From contig JAJCZH010000038.1 in the NCBI GenBank assembly GCA_029262515.1, positions 1-64,000 on the forward strand: a stretch of DNA of 64,000 nt, written 5' to 3'. Positions within the stretch are counted from its first letter, which is position 1. The number at the start of each line of letters is the position of its first letter. Positions 47,229 to 57,722 of the stretch are shown piece after piece. The position numbers and the translations under genes were made by a program. The notes beneath the pieces were generated by a model. It was not told the DNA's origin. It searched no databases and saw nothing but the letters and a program-made list of their open reading frames with translations. The stretch comes from Deltaproteobacteria bacterium. GTDB taxonomy: Bacteria; Desulfobacterota; GWC2-55-46; JADFVP01.

Positions 47229-47545
47229 TATTGCAATTGTATGATAATATCTAGAAGAAATTATTAAGAGTCTGTTGTCACAAAACTGAAACCATTCAGC
47301 TTTGCGGTTCTTTCTTCATTCCCTTATATGCCTCACCAGGAGTTTTACTACCCATACACAGGTCTTCACCCTTCTATAACCGTCCATATCGTATGCAGGC
47401 CGACCCAAAGGGCCCTTAAACAGAGTAATAACGATATTTTCCAAGGTAGAGGTCGACCCGGACAACGGATAACCATTACTACCGCAAGCTTAACAATATG
47501 AGACAGCCGACCGTATAAACCGGCTGATACAGAAAAGGAGTAAAG
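47229..47545. other. Intergenic region and leader of the helicase gene
   Basis: About 317 bases. Long leaders before DEAD helicase genes are often cold-shock regulated, but I see no cold box. A short dyad AGCCG/CGGCT lies near 47505-47525. On the minus strand a 50-codon frame (about 47328-47490) looks protein-like (KGPLGRPAYDMDGYRRVK) but lacks a start and may be a gene scrap. Confidence 0.4.
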
Positions 47546-49180
47546 ATGTACGACAGATTTTATGAATTCGGCATTTCAGATGAGGTGCTCAGCGCTATCT
47601 CCGACATGGGGTTTGAAGAACCGACTCAGATACAGAAGATTTCCATTCCGCCCGCGTTAAAGGGCAAGGACCTGATAGGAGTAGCACAGACCGGCACAGG
47701 AAAGACCGCAGCATTCGGTATCCCCATCGCTGAAAAAGAGGCACGTGGGGAGAGAAGAAAACCGGCGGCCCTGATACTCGTACCAACACGCGAGCTTGCG
47801 ATGCAGGTAGCCCAGGAGATGAACAAGATAGGCAAGATAAAAGGCGTAGTCTCCGTACCGATCTACGGCGGACAATCGATCGAAAGGCAGATCAAGAGCC
47901 TTAATAAAGGCATCGACGTAGTTGTAGGCACCCCGGGCAGAGTAATCGACCATATAAGAAGAAAAACACTCCAGCTCTCCCATATCTCTACCGTTGTGCT
48001 AGACGAAGCCGATGAGATGCTCAACATGGGTTTTATCGAAGATATGCAGACCATTCTTTCCGAAACCCCTGAGAGCAGACAGACCATGCTCTTTTCTGCG
48101 ACCATGCCGGAACAGATAGTTAAAATATCCAAAAAATATATGACCACTCCCAAGAAGGTCCGCGTTGACACAAAAGAGCTTGTGGCAGCAAAGATTAGAC
48201 AGATCTTCTACGAGGTGAAAGAAGGTGACAAGATCAAGGCCCTGACGCGTATACTCGACGTTCAAGACCCGGCTCTAACGCTGATCTTCTGCCATACCAA
48301 ACGCGATGTGGACGAACTCGCAGGTAAACTTCAGACTCTCGGTTATGAAGCCGGTGCAATACACGGAGATTTCACTCAGTCGGCCCGCGACGACATGATG
48401 CGCAAATTCAAAAAAGGTGACATCGACATTCTGGTTGCTACGGACGTAGCCGCTCGCGGTCTAGACATAAACGACGTTACTCACGTCTTCAACTATGCGA
48501 TTCCACAAAACCCGGACGCCTACGTACACAGGATAGGGCGCACAGGGCGGGCCGGAAAGCAAGGCATCGCCATAACGTTCGTTACGCCGCGTGAATACAG
48601 GCACTTAAGACTTATAGAGCGAATTGCAAAGACAAAGATCACCAAAGGCAAACTTCCTACGAAGGACGAAGTACGCCTGGCAAGAGAGAGGGAATTGACC
48701 GAAGAGATCGATACGGTTATCGAAGAGGGTGCTCACCAGAAGTTTTTACCGCTCGTCAAAGAGCTTCAGGAAAAGTATGACCTCGAAGAACTGGCGGCCG
48801 CCGCAATCGGCTTTATCATGGGCGACATGGAAGTAGAGAATATCGATGAGGTCAGAGGCGGAGACCGCTCAGAGAGAAGCGGAAGCAGCAGGGGCGGTAT
48901 GTCCGGCAGGGGCGGCATGAGAGGTGAGGCCGGCATGACAAGGTTATTTCTGACCATAGGAAAGAAAGACAAAATAAAGGTCGGGGATATGGTAAGGGCA
49001 ATTGCAATGAAGTCGAAGATGCCCGGAAAAAGAATAGGCAATATTGCGCTCTTCGATGAATACAGTTTTGTAGAGGTGCCGTCTGACATGGCTGACCAGG
49101 TTATCGCCTCGATCAACAACATGGCGATCGGCGGGCGTAAAGTACGCGTAAAACCAGCACGTGACAGAGGCCGGGGCTAA
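47546..49180 (+). CDS. DEAD-box ATP-dependent RNA helicase (DeaD/CsdA type)
   Basis: The 544-residue protein has all the DEAD motifs: FEEPTQIQ (Q), AQTGTGKTAA (I), PTRELA, TPGR, LDEADEM (II), SATMP (III) and HRIGRTGRAG (VI). The C-terminus has an RGG-like linker (RGGMSGRGGMRG) and a DbpA-type RNA-binding domain (about 470-544). It unwinds RNA in ribosome assembly or mRNA decay. AAAAGGAG precedes the ATG. Confidence 0.95.
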   Translation: MYDRFYEFGISDEVLSAISDMGFEEPTQIQKISIPPALKGKDLIGVAQTGTGKTAAFGIPIAEKEARGERRKPAALILVPTRELAMQVAQEMNKIGKIKGVVSVPIYGGQSIERQIKSLNKGIDVVVGTPGRVIDHIRRKTLQLSHISTVVLDEADEMLNMGFIEDMQTILSETPESRQTMLFSATMPEQIVKISKKYMTTPKKVRVDTKELVAAKIRQIFYEVKEGDKIKALTRILDVQDPALTLIFCHTKRDVDELAGKLQTLGYEAGAIHGDFTQSARDDMMRKFKKGDIDILVATDVAARGLDINDVTHVFNYAIPQNPDAYVHRIGRTGRAGKQGIAITFVTPREYRHLRLIERIAKTKITKGKLPTKDEVRLARERELTEEIDTVIEEGAHQKFLPLVKELQEKYDLEELAAAAIGFIMGDMEVENIDEVRGGDRSERSGSSRGGMSGRGGMRGEAGMTRLFLTIGKKDKIKVGDMVRAIAMKSKMPGKRIGNIALFDEYSFVEVPSDMADQVIASINNMAIGGRKVRVKPARDRGRG

Positions 49181-49247
49181 CCCTTCCAAGAGACCTTCCA
49201 TAGACGTTGACTACTTACATGCTAGCCGGACAGGGCGTCAGTTCAGC

Positions 49248-50486
49248 TCACGCTCCGTGTCCGGTAAGTACGTTATGAACTTCAGCAGCAAACTCCGTAA
49301 TACCGTACGGCTTTGCCACAACACCGCTGAAGCCGTACTTTTCAAACTCTGCCATTATGGGATAGTTAGAGTATCCGCTCGATACTATTGCCTTAACTTC
49401 AGGGTCATACTCCAAGAGGCTTTCTATAGCCTCTTTTCCACCCATACCTCCCGGCACGGTAAAATCCATAACCACGATGTCAAAAGCCGCTCCACACTCT
49501 TTGGCCTCTTTATATAACCTGATGGCTTCGTTGCCTTCGGCTACCGTCACAACCTCATAACCGACAGCAGTAAGAATTTCAGACGCTGCATACCTTACAA
49601 AACCCTCGTCATCCATGACCAGAACCCTGCCATCACCTGTAATTGGAAATACTTCAGCCTGTCCGTCCGCTGCAACAAGCTCCTTCTCGGATGCCTGCAT
49701 ATATATAACGAAGGTACTGCCGACACCGGGTTCTGAACTTACATCGATATAACCGCCATGTTTCGTATTTATCGAGTAAACACTGACAAGCCCGAGACCA
49801 CTTCCCTGCTGCTTGGTAGTAAAGTACGGGTCAAATATGGATTGCAGGATCTCGCCGGGTATTCCGATCCCCTGATCTTTGAAGGATATCTTTACATACT
49901 TTCCTGCCATTAAGGCAGGTTATCAACGTCGAGCAACCATATGGTTGCTCGCCACAACCTTAAAGGTTCCTCCTGCAGGCATAGCCTGAACCGCATTGAT
50001 CGAAAGGTTATTTACAACCTGATGCAGCTGCCCCTTATCCGCATCGGTGAGCCATAAGTCACCAGGTATAAAACAATCAAACCTAACATTGGAGCCACTT
50101 AAAGCAAGCAGGACCGACTCCTTTAGAAAAGAGCCGATGGTTTTCGTCTCCTTAACGGGTTGTCCACCCTTTGAAAAGGTAAGAAACTGCTGTGCAAGGT
50201 TTTTGGCCTGCCGGACAACGCTATTCACCTCCATCAAGCTCTTGTAAGAACGCTCATTCCTGTTCATCGCACTCTCTAATAAAGAGAGATTACCTATGAT
50301 ACCGGTTAAAAGATTATTGAAATCATGTGCTATGCCACCGGCCGGCACACCTACCGACTGGAGCTTGTCCAGTTTCCTCAGCTGCTCCTCGGCCCGTTTA
50401 CGTTCAGTAATATCCTGGGCAATACCAACCAACAGAACTACCTTACCCGACGCGTCGGTCCCCACCTCTCCAATACCGTAGCGCAA
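49248..50486 (-). pseudogene. Broken hybrid sensor kinase (HisKA-HATPase-REC)
   Basis: Two frames in the same phase form one gene interrupted by tandem stops TGA TAA (49925-49920). The first half has a PAS remnant (VVLLVGIAQDITERKRAEEQ), the H-box GGIAHDFNNLLTGIIGN and an N-box (NNLSINAVQAMPAGG). The second half has the G-boxes (DQGIGIP, GSGLGLV) and a receiver domain with VMDFTVPGG. The N-terminus is truncated: the frame upstream of 50486 stops at once and no sensor domain remains. The intact relative at 55794-57722 has the same order. It is most likely a decaying copy, although the receiver half could still be translated from the ATG at 49910. Confidence 0.85.
49930..49951. repeat. 22-bp perfect palindrome
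   Basis: CGAGCAACCAT then ATGGTTGCTCG, a perfect inverted repeat just upstream of the tandem stop codons in the broken kinase gene. It falls exactly where the intact relative has an unrelated linker. Confidence 0.85.
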
Positions 50487-50785
50487 TGTTATAAAATGGC
50501 TAAATAAATGTTATAAGTCCCTTCTCAATATATTTTACTCAGACAAACCCTATTTATGTTTCAGTTTCTCTTCTACATGAACTATCCTTCGATTTTACCC
50601 ATATGACCTTCATGACACTACGAATAAAAGGGTACTTCCTGGAAGGAAGAGTTGTGGATTTATCTAAAAACTTGTATATTTTTCCCGATAGTTAACAAAG
50701 AGGGTGGCTGCGCCCATAATATCTATGTCCGAATAGCTTTTTTTTAGATGTAAATAGAGATCAGAAAGTGAACAGTGAGGAATAG
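50487..50785. other. Intergenic region
   Basis: About 300 bases of A+T-rich sequence between the remains of the kinase gene and the next gene. It holds a small inverted repeat (CTTCC-TGGA-AGGAAG near 50635-50650). No promoter is clear. Confidence 0.35.
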
Positions 50786-51163
50786 ATGATTTCTTCAAAG
50801 ACTCAAAAATATCTCAAGAGGAACTGGCCTGAAATTGGCAATAAAGAGGTATTACATAATAAAATAGAAGACCGATTAAAGGAAATGACTACTAACGCCT
50901 GGAAGGATTCAAAAGATACGAACAAAAATTTTCTCAGAGAAGTTCAAAGCAAATCAAGAAGTTCTAAGTTCGCAGGGATCGGTCTCATTATTCTTAGTTT
51001 CCTCATGTTTGTACAGGCAGGAGGTAGTTTTACTTTTGGAGCATTGGTAGATTTGGTAATTTTCTTGCCTATGGGCATAATAGTATATCGTGGTGGAGTT
51101 AAATCTAGCTACGCTGTAAAATCATACCTTGACTTGAAGTCTCATCTTGCTGTCTTGAAGTAA
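50786..51163 (+). CDS. Hypothetical membrane protein, 125 residues
   Basis: It has a charged N-terminal half (about 1-70, KRNWPEIGNKEVLHNKIEDR), then two membrane helices (FAGIGLIILSFLMFVQAGG and FGALVDLVIFLPMGIIVY) and a short polar tail. GAGGAATAG precedes the ATG. It is A+T-rich compared with the neighbours and is probably acquired or fast evolving. I do not recognise it. Confidence 0.6.
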   Translation: MISSKTQKYLKRNWPEIGNKEVLHNKIEDRLKEMTTNAWKDSKDTNKNFLREVQSKSRSSKFAGIGLIILSFLMFVQAGGSFTFGALVDLVIFLPMGIIVYRGGVKSSYAVKSYLDLKSHLAVLK

Positions 51164-51327
51164 TCCTTCTCTATTCTTTTTGAGTATAGTAGTACACGCT
51201 CATCTGCACGGTCGATCATCTGCCATAAAGCATCGACCTCTACCTCTCTATCACCACTTAAATACTCCACTAGCCTAAGGTGGAATACAGAGACCTCTTT
51301 CTGCATATACAGTATTTCATCATCCAT
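51142..51327 (-). CDS. Hypothetical 61-residue protein
   Basis: A short helical acidic frame (DDEILYMQKEVSVFHLRLVEY, DALWQMIDRADERVLLYS) that converges on the preceding gene and overlaps its last 22 bases. No strong ribosome-binding site is seen. The composition looks protein-like, but the call is tentative. Confidence 0.4.
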   Translation of the reverse strand: MDDEILYMQKEVSVFHLRLVEYLSGDREVEVDALWQMIDRADERVLLYSKRIEKDYFKTAR

Positions 51328-51534
51328 GCGTCCATTATGGCTTTGCACACATTTAACGAGACTAAAAAGAGAATAGCGTGCAACTAATGATTTTATAGAG
51401 CCTTAAGAGTTTTCTGAGGTAAGAGCGGCTTTATTATAAGACTTAAGGTGGGAGTAAACCGTATCGCTAATAAATGATTACTGTGCAGGACCGGTTATGG
51501 CAAAGAGTGGTTCCAACCGGTATGAAGATGTAAA

Positions 51535-53235
51535 CTACCTGTCGTAGTAGCGTTCGATCTCGAAGATTTTCTGGCGGGCTTCTGCGAATTCGGGGTTGAG
51601 GCGCAAGGCCTCGCTATACATATTATGCGCCTCGTTTATACGTCCGAGCCTTTCGTAAACGAGACCGAGGTTATAGTGAGCCCGGTAGTTATAAGTATTC
51701 GCGCTTAGTGCGGCCTCGTACTGTATACGGGCATTCTCGATATCGCCATTGACCAGATATACGTTACCGAGGTTATTACGGGCTACGGTATGGTCTGGTA
51801 TCAACTCAACCGTACGCAAAAGATGTCTCTTAGCTCTTACGTAATCCTCTGAAAATATATATTCGCGTGCGATGTTGTAATGGGCGCGACCGTTGTTCGG
51901 CATCTTGGCAACGACATCTGTCCACATCGTCATATTATTCGCCCAGACCCTGTTACGAAGAACGGTCGAAGCAGAAAGCGCAAGCGCCACGCAGATAAGA
52001 ATGCTCCAGAAGTACTTCCATGGAGCGCTAACCTTTGCAAACGTACCGCTCAGGTAGTTACCGGCAACGTAAATGAGCACCACAGCAGCCATGGCGAAAC
52101 CTATGGAAGGCAAGTATACACGGTGCTCAAAAATATGGTCCTTAATCGGTATCACAGACGACTCTATTGATACGGTTATAAAAAACCATAATATGCCGGT
52201 CGAAAAGAGAAGCAGCGCACACTTTGAGCGGTCACCCCATTTCCCGTCCACAGAACGCCTGAACCGTATAAACAGGTAGAGCCCCAACCCGAATATAGAT
52301 GCGAGAAGTATAAATGATAAAAAGACCTGTGGCGTAGCAAAAGAGTCATAACGTGGAAAATCGTAATCGAGCACCTGATTGATTGGAAGGATAAGAAGGC
52401 GTAAGTAAGTGACAACAACTCTGAACTGAGTCATCAGGTAACTGTATGGAGACAACTCGGTCAGGTCCTTAAGTTTGTCAGCTCGTATAGCATCCATCTC
52501 ACCCTGGGAGAGGTCGGATACAGATCCGCCATCGTACATTAGCGTCTCGATCGGTATTATGGCTGAAAGCACAATGAAGGGCAAGATAAGGAGTATCGAT
52601 CGCTTCGCGGTACCTGCGCCCTTTAAAAAACCGAACTCGATTACAAAAAGCGCTGCAGGCAGTGTAAAACTAATCTCCTTGGTCTTATAGGCTAGCAGGG
52701 CTGAGACGAGCGCAACCATATAGATGATAACCTTGCTCATACCGGTACTGCGCCTTGAATAGATATAAAGAAGTGCCGTTAGGAGGTAAAAGAGCGTAAC
52801 TAGAGAAACGAAACGCTGCGCTATGTATGATACGGCCTGCGTCTGTACGGGGTGCACAAGAAAAAGAAGGGCCGCTCCAAAGGCAAGCGCAGTGCCTCCT
52901 GAGAAGCCCTCTTCATATTTTGAAAAAGAAGTAGAACCGAGCAGTGCCGAGACAAACAGGTAGACGAGAATACCGTTTACGCCATGAATAAGAATAGATA
53001 CGACATGATAACCTAAGGGCTCATAACCGCCAACGGAGTAGTTCAGCGCGAAGCTAAGTAACCCCACATACCTGACACCGGAAAGGTTTCTGAAGTTCTC
53101 CAGCTCTCTTATAAGGGGGTTCTCGGTGATGTAGAGTGAATCGTCGAAAATGAAGCTGGAGCCCAAGGTATTTGCGTAGAGTAAGAAACTCAACGGTATG
53201 AGAATAAGGAAATAAGGAAGTCGGCGTCCGGTCAT
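51535..53235 (-). CDS. TMTC-like membrane protein with C-terminal TPR
   Basis: The 566-residue protein starts with a membrane helix, followed by LGSSFIFDDSLYITENPLI, the luminal acidic loop typical of TMTC and other GT-C-like proteins. About ten further helices run to residue 420. The C-terminal 130 residues form about four TPR units (AHYNIAREYIFSEDYVRAKR and so on). It may transfer mannose or another sugar to secreted proteins. It resembles the GT-C gene at 42915 in domain layout but is not near it in sequence. Confidence 0.83.
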   Translation of the reverse strand: MTGRRLPYFLILIPLSFLLYANTLGSSFIFDDSLYITENPLIRELENFRNLSGVRYVGLLSFALNYSVGGYEPLGYHVVSILIHGVNGILVYLFVSALLGSTSFSKYEEGFSGGTALAFGAALLFLVHPVQTQAVSYIAQRFVSLVTLFYLLTALLYIYSRRSTGMSKVIIYMVALVSALLAYKTKEISFTLPAALFVIEFGFLKGAGTAKRSILLILPFIVLSAIIPIETLMYDGGSVSDLSQGEMDAIRADKLKDLTELSPYSYLMTQFRVVVTYLRLLILPINQVLDYDFPRYDSFATPQVFLSFILLASIFGLGLYLFIRFRRSVDGKWGDRSKCALLLFSTGILWFFITVSIESSVIPIKDHIFEHRVYLPSIGFAMAAVVLIYVAGNYLSGTFAKVSAPWKYFWSILICVALALSASTVLRNRVWANNMTMWTDVVAKMPNNGRAHYNIAREYIFSEDYVRAKRHLLRTVELIPDHTVARNNLGNVYLVNGDIENARIQYEAALSANTYNYRAHYNLGLVYERLGRINEAHNMYSEALRLNPEFAEARQKIFEIERYYDR

Positions 53236-53637
53236 TATTTTCTACCGATATAAAGCTCAGGTTATCTTGATATCGGCCTATTTAACCAATACTTTTAAGG
53301 GATTATAAAACAAGCTATCTCAACAACCTTGTAAAGTCAAGTCAATCCGGCCCTACGACGGTCAATCCGTATCAACTCCGCATTAATACATCCAGGTAGC
53401 CCATAGAGTCATGAAACTCGCTCTTTGAATGAATACTGACTGAACCGAGCAATGCCCAAACCTAGCTATTTAACCGCTTCTGTCCTGGTTTCCTCTTACC
53501 TGGACAAGTTCATCTCAAGAAATCCAGCTCTTTGGTCGATATAGTATCTAGTTGTTGACCTGTCTTCCATCGACTAACATATCAAAAGAATTTGCTAAAA
53601 CAGATAAACATCTTGATACCTGCAATAATGGAGAAGT
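53236..53637. other. Intergenic region between divergent genes
   Basis: About 400 bases between divergent genes. A TTGACC (53555-53560), 19 bases before TATCAA (53580-53585), may be a weak promoter for the cyclic-di-GMP gene. Nothing else is clear. Confidence 0.35.
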
Positions 53638-55731
53638 ATGAGTAAGCGTACGTTAAGTGTTCTTCTAATAGACGATGATGAGCAGGTCTATCTCATAATT
53701 AAAGAGATGTTGTCCACACTAAAGACAATAAAATATGATGTCGAGTGGGTCTCTAACTACAATGATGCACTTCAGGCGCTTGAGAAGAGTAGGCACGACG
53801 TCTGCTTAATGGACTACTGTCTCAACGGTATTAATGCCCGTGGCCTTCTATACGAAGTGGTGGCAAATGGCTGTGGAATGCCGGTAATATTGCTTATCGA
53901 CCATGATGATGTAGATTCAATGGATGCCGAACACATAGATTATTTGATAAAGAAGCAGGCCACACCTTCCTTGATTGAACGTACCATCCGCCACTCTATA
54001 AAATACAGGTATGCAGAAGATAAGCTTAAAGCAGCTGATGAGTATGCAGAAAACCTGATCAACTGCTCTATCGACATGATTATTGCCGTTAACCTTGAGC
54101 GCAAAATAGTAGAGTTCAACCCGGCTGCTGAAGAGGTCTTTGGCTACAGCAAGAAAGAGGTACTCGGAAAGGCTGTCGATATGCTCTACGACAAGCCTAC
54201 TCAAGGCCTTATAATGAACAAGAAGATCGGAAGGGACGGCAAGTACTCAGGTGAAGTAGTCAGTAAAAAGAAGAACGGAGAGACATTTGTCGTATTCCTC
54301 TCCGCATCAAAATTAAAGGACACAAACGGTAATGAGATCGGTTCAATGGGAATATCCCGAGATATAACCGAGCGCAAGCGACTTGAGGAGCAGCTCACAC
54401 ATAATGCATTTCATGATTCCCTGACCAACCTGCCCAACAGAGACCTTTTGTACAACCGCTTGAAGTACGCGATCGATCGTACAAAGAGGAACAAGAGTTA
54501 CCTCTATGCCGTACTCTTCCTGGATGTTGACAGGTTCAAAATTATAAACGACAGCCTCGGTCACGCTACCGGAGATAAACTTCTTGTCGCTATCACCAAA
54601 AGGCTTGAGTCATGCCTGCGTACCACGGATATGATAGCCCGCTTCGGAGGAGATGAGTTCACGATACTACTTGATGATATTGAAAAACCGGCCTCTGCGA
54701 TTGAAGTCGCCGACCGACTTCTGGAAAGCCTGAAAGAGCCTTTCGAGTTCGACGGTCAAAAACTCTCTACCAGCGTAAGTATCGGGATAGTACTGGGTGA
54801 GCAGAACTATAGCCAGCCTGAAGAGCTCTTGAGGGACGCCGATACGGTAATGTATATGGCCAAATCACTCGGTAAGTCCAGATATGCAATCTTTGATTCA
54901 AGAATGCACTCTCAGATGGTAAAGGTCATGCGACTTGAAGCCGATATGCGCCGTGCCATAGAGGAAGAGGAGTTTAAGGTCTACTTCCAACCGATAGTCT
55001 CTTTAAAAGACGGGCAGATTAGCGGAGTGGAGGCCCTGGTACGATGGGAAGACCCCGAACGCGGAATGATATCACCCGGTGAGTTTATTCCTCTGGCAGA
55101 AGAGACCGGCTTGATAGAGCCGATCGGAACATGGGTGCTGCAACAGGCATGTCTGCAATGTAAAGCCTGGATAGATGCAGGACACACGGAATTATATGTA
55201 TCGGTAAATGTTTCACCTCGTCAATTTCAGAACCAGTTTCTGCTGGAGATCATTAAAAAAACCCTCAAAGAGACCGGTATGCCTGCGAGCAGCTTAAAGC
55301 TCGAAATTACGGAAACCATGGCTATGAATGACACAAACTATAGTAGCACGATCTTACATGAGTTGAACTCTCTGGGGTTGGAAATTTTCATGGATGATTT
55401 CGGCACAGGTTATTCTGCAATAAACTACTTACAACGCTTTCCTGTAGACACGATAAAAATTGACCGCTCGCTGGTTAAGAACATAGCCGTCAAACCCGAT
55501 GCCGCATCAATTACCAGTGCCATTATTACTTTGGCACATAGCCTAAAGAAAAGTATTATCGCAGAGGGAGTGGAGACCGAAGAGCAACAAGAGTTGTTAC
55601 GCCTTCAGCAATGTGACAAGATACAAGGTTACCTGTTTAGCAAACCGGTACCTGCAAAAGAGATCACCAGGTTATTAAAGGAAGGCCGGTCTCTGGCATT
55701 GATTTTGGAACCGAAAAAGTCATCAGCCTGA
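53638..55731 (+). CDS. REC-PAS-GGDEF-EAL cyclic-di-GMP signalling protein
   Basis: The 697-residue protein has a receiver domain (about 5-125, LLIDDDEQVYL and the acceptor Asp in VCLMDYCLN), a PAS domain (about 140-255, ending ISRDITERKRLEEQ), GGDEF (about 258-425) and EAL (about 440-690). The GGDEF site reads RFGGDEFTILL and the inhibitory I-site RTTD lies five residues before it. The EAL site has GVEALVRWEDPERG and DDFGTGYSAINYLQ. Both enzyme sites look intact, so it may make and degrade cyclic di-GMP under control of a partner kinase. ATG has GGAGAAG upstream. Confidence 0.93.
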   Translation: MSKRTLSVLLIDDDEQVYLIIKEMLSTLKTIKYDVEWVSNYNDALQALEKSRHDVCLMDYCLNGINARGLLYEVVANGCGMPVILLIDHDDVDSMDAEHIDYLIKKQATPSLIERTIRHSIKYRYAEDKLKAADEYAENLINCSIDMIIAVNLERKIVEFNPAAEEVFGYSKKEVLGKAVDMLYDKPTQGLIMNKKIGRDGKYSGEVVSKKKNGETFVVFLSASKLKDTNGNEIGSMGISRDITERKRLEEQLTHNAFHDSLTNLPNRDLLYNRLKYAIDRTKRNKSYLYAVLFLDVDRFKIINDSLGHATGDKLLVAITKRLESCLRTTDMIARFGGDEFTILLDDIEKPASAIEVADRLLESLKEPFEFDGQKLSTSVSIGIVLGEQNYSQPEELLRDADTVMYMAKSLGKSRYAIFDSRMHSQMVKVMRLEADMRRAIEEEEFKVYFQPIVSLKDGQISGVEALVRWEDPERGMISPGEFIPLAEETGLIEPIGTWVLQQACLQCKAWIDAGHTELYVSVNVSPRQFQNQFLLEIIKKTLKETGMPASSLKLEITETMAMNDTNYSSTILHELNSLGLEIFMDDFGTGYSAINYLQRFPVDTIKIDRSLVKNIAVKPDAASITSAIITLAHSLKKSIIAEGVETEEQQELLRLQQCDKIQGYLFSKPVPAKEITRLLKEGRSLALILEPKKSSA

Positions 55732-55793
55732 ATCTGTCCTAATCATACAACCGGTATCGCCTGAAGAAAGAGGCGTAAGCATACCTTTTTAAC

Positions 55794-57722
55794 TCAACTA
55801 CCCTTTTCCGAAAGTACCTTATGTACCTCTACCTCTAACGCATTCGCATCATACGGTTTGGAGATCACACCACAGAAACCATACTCCTTAAAATCAGCCA
55901 TTACAGGGTCATGTGAGTACCCGCTTGAAACGATTACCTTGGCCTGTGGATCGATCTCCAGAAGCCCTTTGATGGTCTCTTTACCACCCATCCCTCCGGG
56001 TATGGTCAGGTCCATTATCACAAGGTCAAAAGGCCTTTTAGATAGCTTGGCTTCCAGGTATAGATCTATTGCCGTATCACCATCCCCGGCCTGGCTCACC
56101 TCATACCCTGCTCCGGACAGGACACGGTCAGCGACTTTTCTGACAAGTTCTTCATCATCCATCACAAGTATCCTGCCCCCCCTTTTCACGGGTTCGGTGA
56201 CACGGGACTGCTCTCTTGGCGCTACCTTAACAGTCTTGCTCTTGGAGGCGGGAAGATAGATCATAAAGGTCGTACCGACCCCGACCACCGAATCAACTGA
56301 AATATGTCCTTCGTGGTTCTTTATGATGGAGCTTACAATCGCAAGCCCGAGACCGCTTCCCTCTTCCTTAGTCGTATAATAGGGGTCGAAAACCTTATCG
56401 AGGTTCTCACTCGCTATGCCGGCACCCTCATCCTTGATACTCAGCTTCACATACTTTCCCGCCTTCAGGTTAGACCGGTTGCCTGAGGCAATAGTTATGT
56501 TCTCGGCCCTGACCTCTACTACCCCGCCATCCAGCATAGACTGTTCTGCATTGATAATAAGGTTTTGCAAAACCTGGTTGACCTGGCTTTTGTCTGCCTC
56601 AACAGGCCACAGGTCGTCTTGAATGGAGAGATCACACCTTACATTGGAGCCTCTCGTGGCAAAACCGGCCGCACCTTTTATCAGCCCACTTATATCAAGA
56701 ACCAGTTCCTTAACTGGCATTCCGCCCCTTGCAAAGGTTATCAGCTGCGTGGTCAGTTCCTTTGCCTGTAACGTAGCTCTCTCTGCATCCCTCAGGCTCT
56801 CCAGAACTACCCCTTCGGGTTTGTTCTTGTAGACCCGAACCTCAGGATCCTCTATCTGTGTCGCAAAGGAGATATTGGCCATAATAGCGGTCAGAAGGTT
56901 ATTATAATCGTGGGCTATGCCTCCGGCAAGTATTCCCAGCGACTCAAGTTTCTGCCCTTTTAGCAGATCCTCGGCCATACGCATCCGGTCGAGTTCGGCA
57001 CGCCTAAGCCTCATAGCCACCAGGATTATCGCTCCGGAGCCCAAGAGCCACAGCAATAAATGGGCATATACAAAGGTTGTTGCTGACTTGGATGCCGTTA
57101 CCCGTAACGGTTTCATGGGAAACATAATGCTGATAGCTCCTTGCACGTCACCCTCGGAGTAACCCTGCCCGGCGTGGCACCTCAAGCAGCTTTTCTCGGC
57201 AATCAGGGGCCGCATCAGGCGCATCTGTTCGGCCCCGCCTACCTCCATGGTAGCGCTCACCCCCCAAGACTCTCCAACCTCTATCCTCTTAAGAACTTCA
57301 GCCTCCCACTTGTCGGGCCGGTTGTTGGGATTTAACGGGGCAAGGCTTACAATGCGCTCTGTTGTACTATGTTCCGTCTTTGTCATCTCGTGGACCTTGC
57401 GCATCATAAAAGCGGGGTTCATCAGCGTCAACGTCTTACCGGACGGCGTCGTTATATCACGTTCAGGTATGTTGCTCATATACGGATTAGGCTGAAGGTC
57501 ATCGGTAACCTCTACGTAAATACCGCCGTGCTCGTTGTTCCAGCGGCGGTATGTCATATTCATATCATAAGCCGCCTCCACCTGGACGAGAGCCAGCTCA
57601 GTAACCCTGTTCCTCAACTCATAAAGGTTCCACACAAGAGAGACAATGATAATCATCGTCCAGGCCGCCATAATAACCACAACCAGCGGGCGGGACGTCT
57701 TATTCTCTTTGTAGGTTCCCAT
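55794..57722 (-). CDS. Haem-c-sensing hybrid histidine kinase
   Basis: From the ATG at 57722 (GAGGA 7 bases upstream; another ATG lies two codons before) the protein is 642 residues. After a membrane helix (VVVIMAAWTMIIIVSLVWNL) comes a periplasmic DUF3365/Tll0287-like domain with a c-type haem site CLRCHAGQG (about residues 190-196), then a second helix, an H-box (GGIAHDYNNLLTAIMAN), HATPase G-boxes (DEGAGIA, GSGLGLA) and a receiver domain with VIMDLTIPGG. The haem suggests sensing of redox state, oxygen or nitric oxide in the periplasm. Its output partner is not adjacent. Confidence 0.92.
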   Translation of the reverse strand: MGTYKENKTSRPLVVVIMAAWTMIIIVSLVWNLYELRNRVTELALVQVEAAYDMNMTYRRWNNEHGGIYVEVTDDLQPNPYMSNIPERDITTPSGKTLTLMNPAFMMRKVHEMTKTEHSTTERIVSLAPLNPNNRPDKWEAEVLKRIEVGESWGVSATMEVGGAEQMRLMRPLIAEKSCLRCHAGQGYSEGDVQGAISIMFPMKPLRVTASKSATTFVYAHLLLWLLGSGAIILVAMRLRRAELDRMRMAEDLLKGQKLESLGILAGGIAHDYNNLLTAIMANISFATQIEDPEVRVYKNKPEGVVLESLRDAERATLQAKELTTQLITFARGGMPVKELVLDISGLIKGAAGFATRGSNVRCDLSIQDDLWPVEADKSQVNQVLQNLIINAEQSMLDGGVVEVRAENITIASGNRSNLKAGKYVKLSIKDEGAGIASENLDKVFDPYYTTKEEGSGLGLAIVSSIIKNHEGHISVDSVVGVGTTFMIYLPASKSKTVKVAPREQSRVTEPVKRGGRILVMDDEELVRKVADRVLSGAGYEVSQAGDGDTAIDLYLEAKLSKRPFDLVIMDLTIPGGMGGKETIKGLLEIDPQAKVIVSSGYSHDPVMADFKEYGFCGVISKPYDANALEVEVHKVLSEKGS

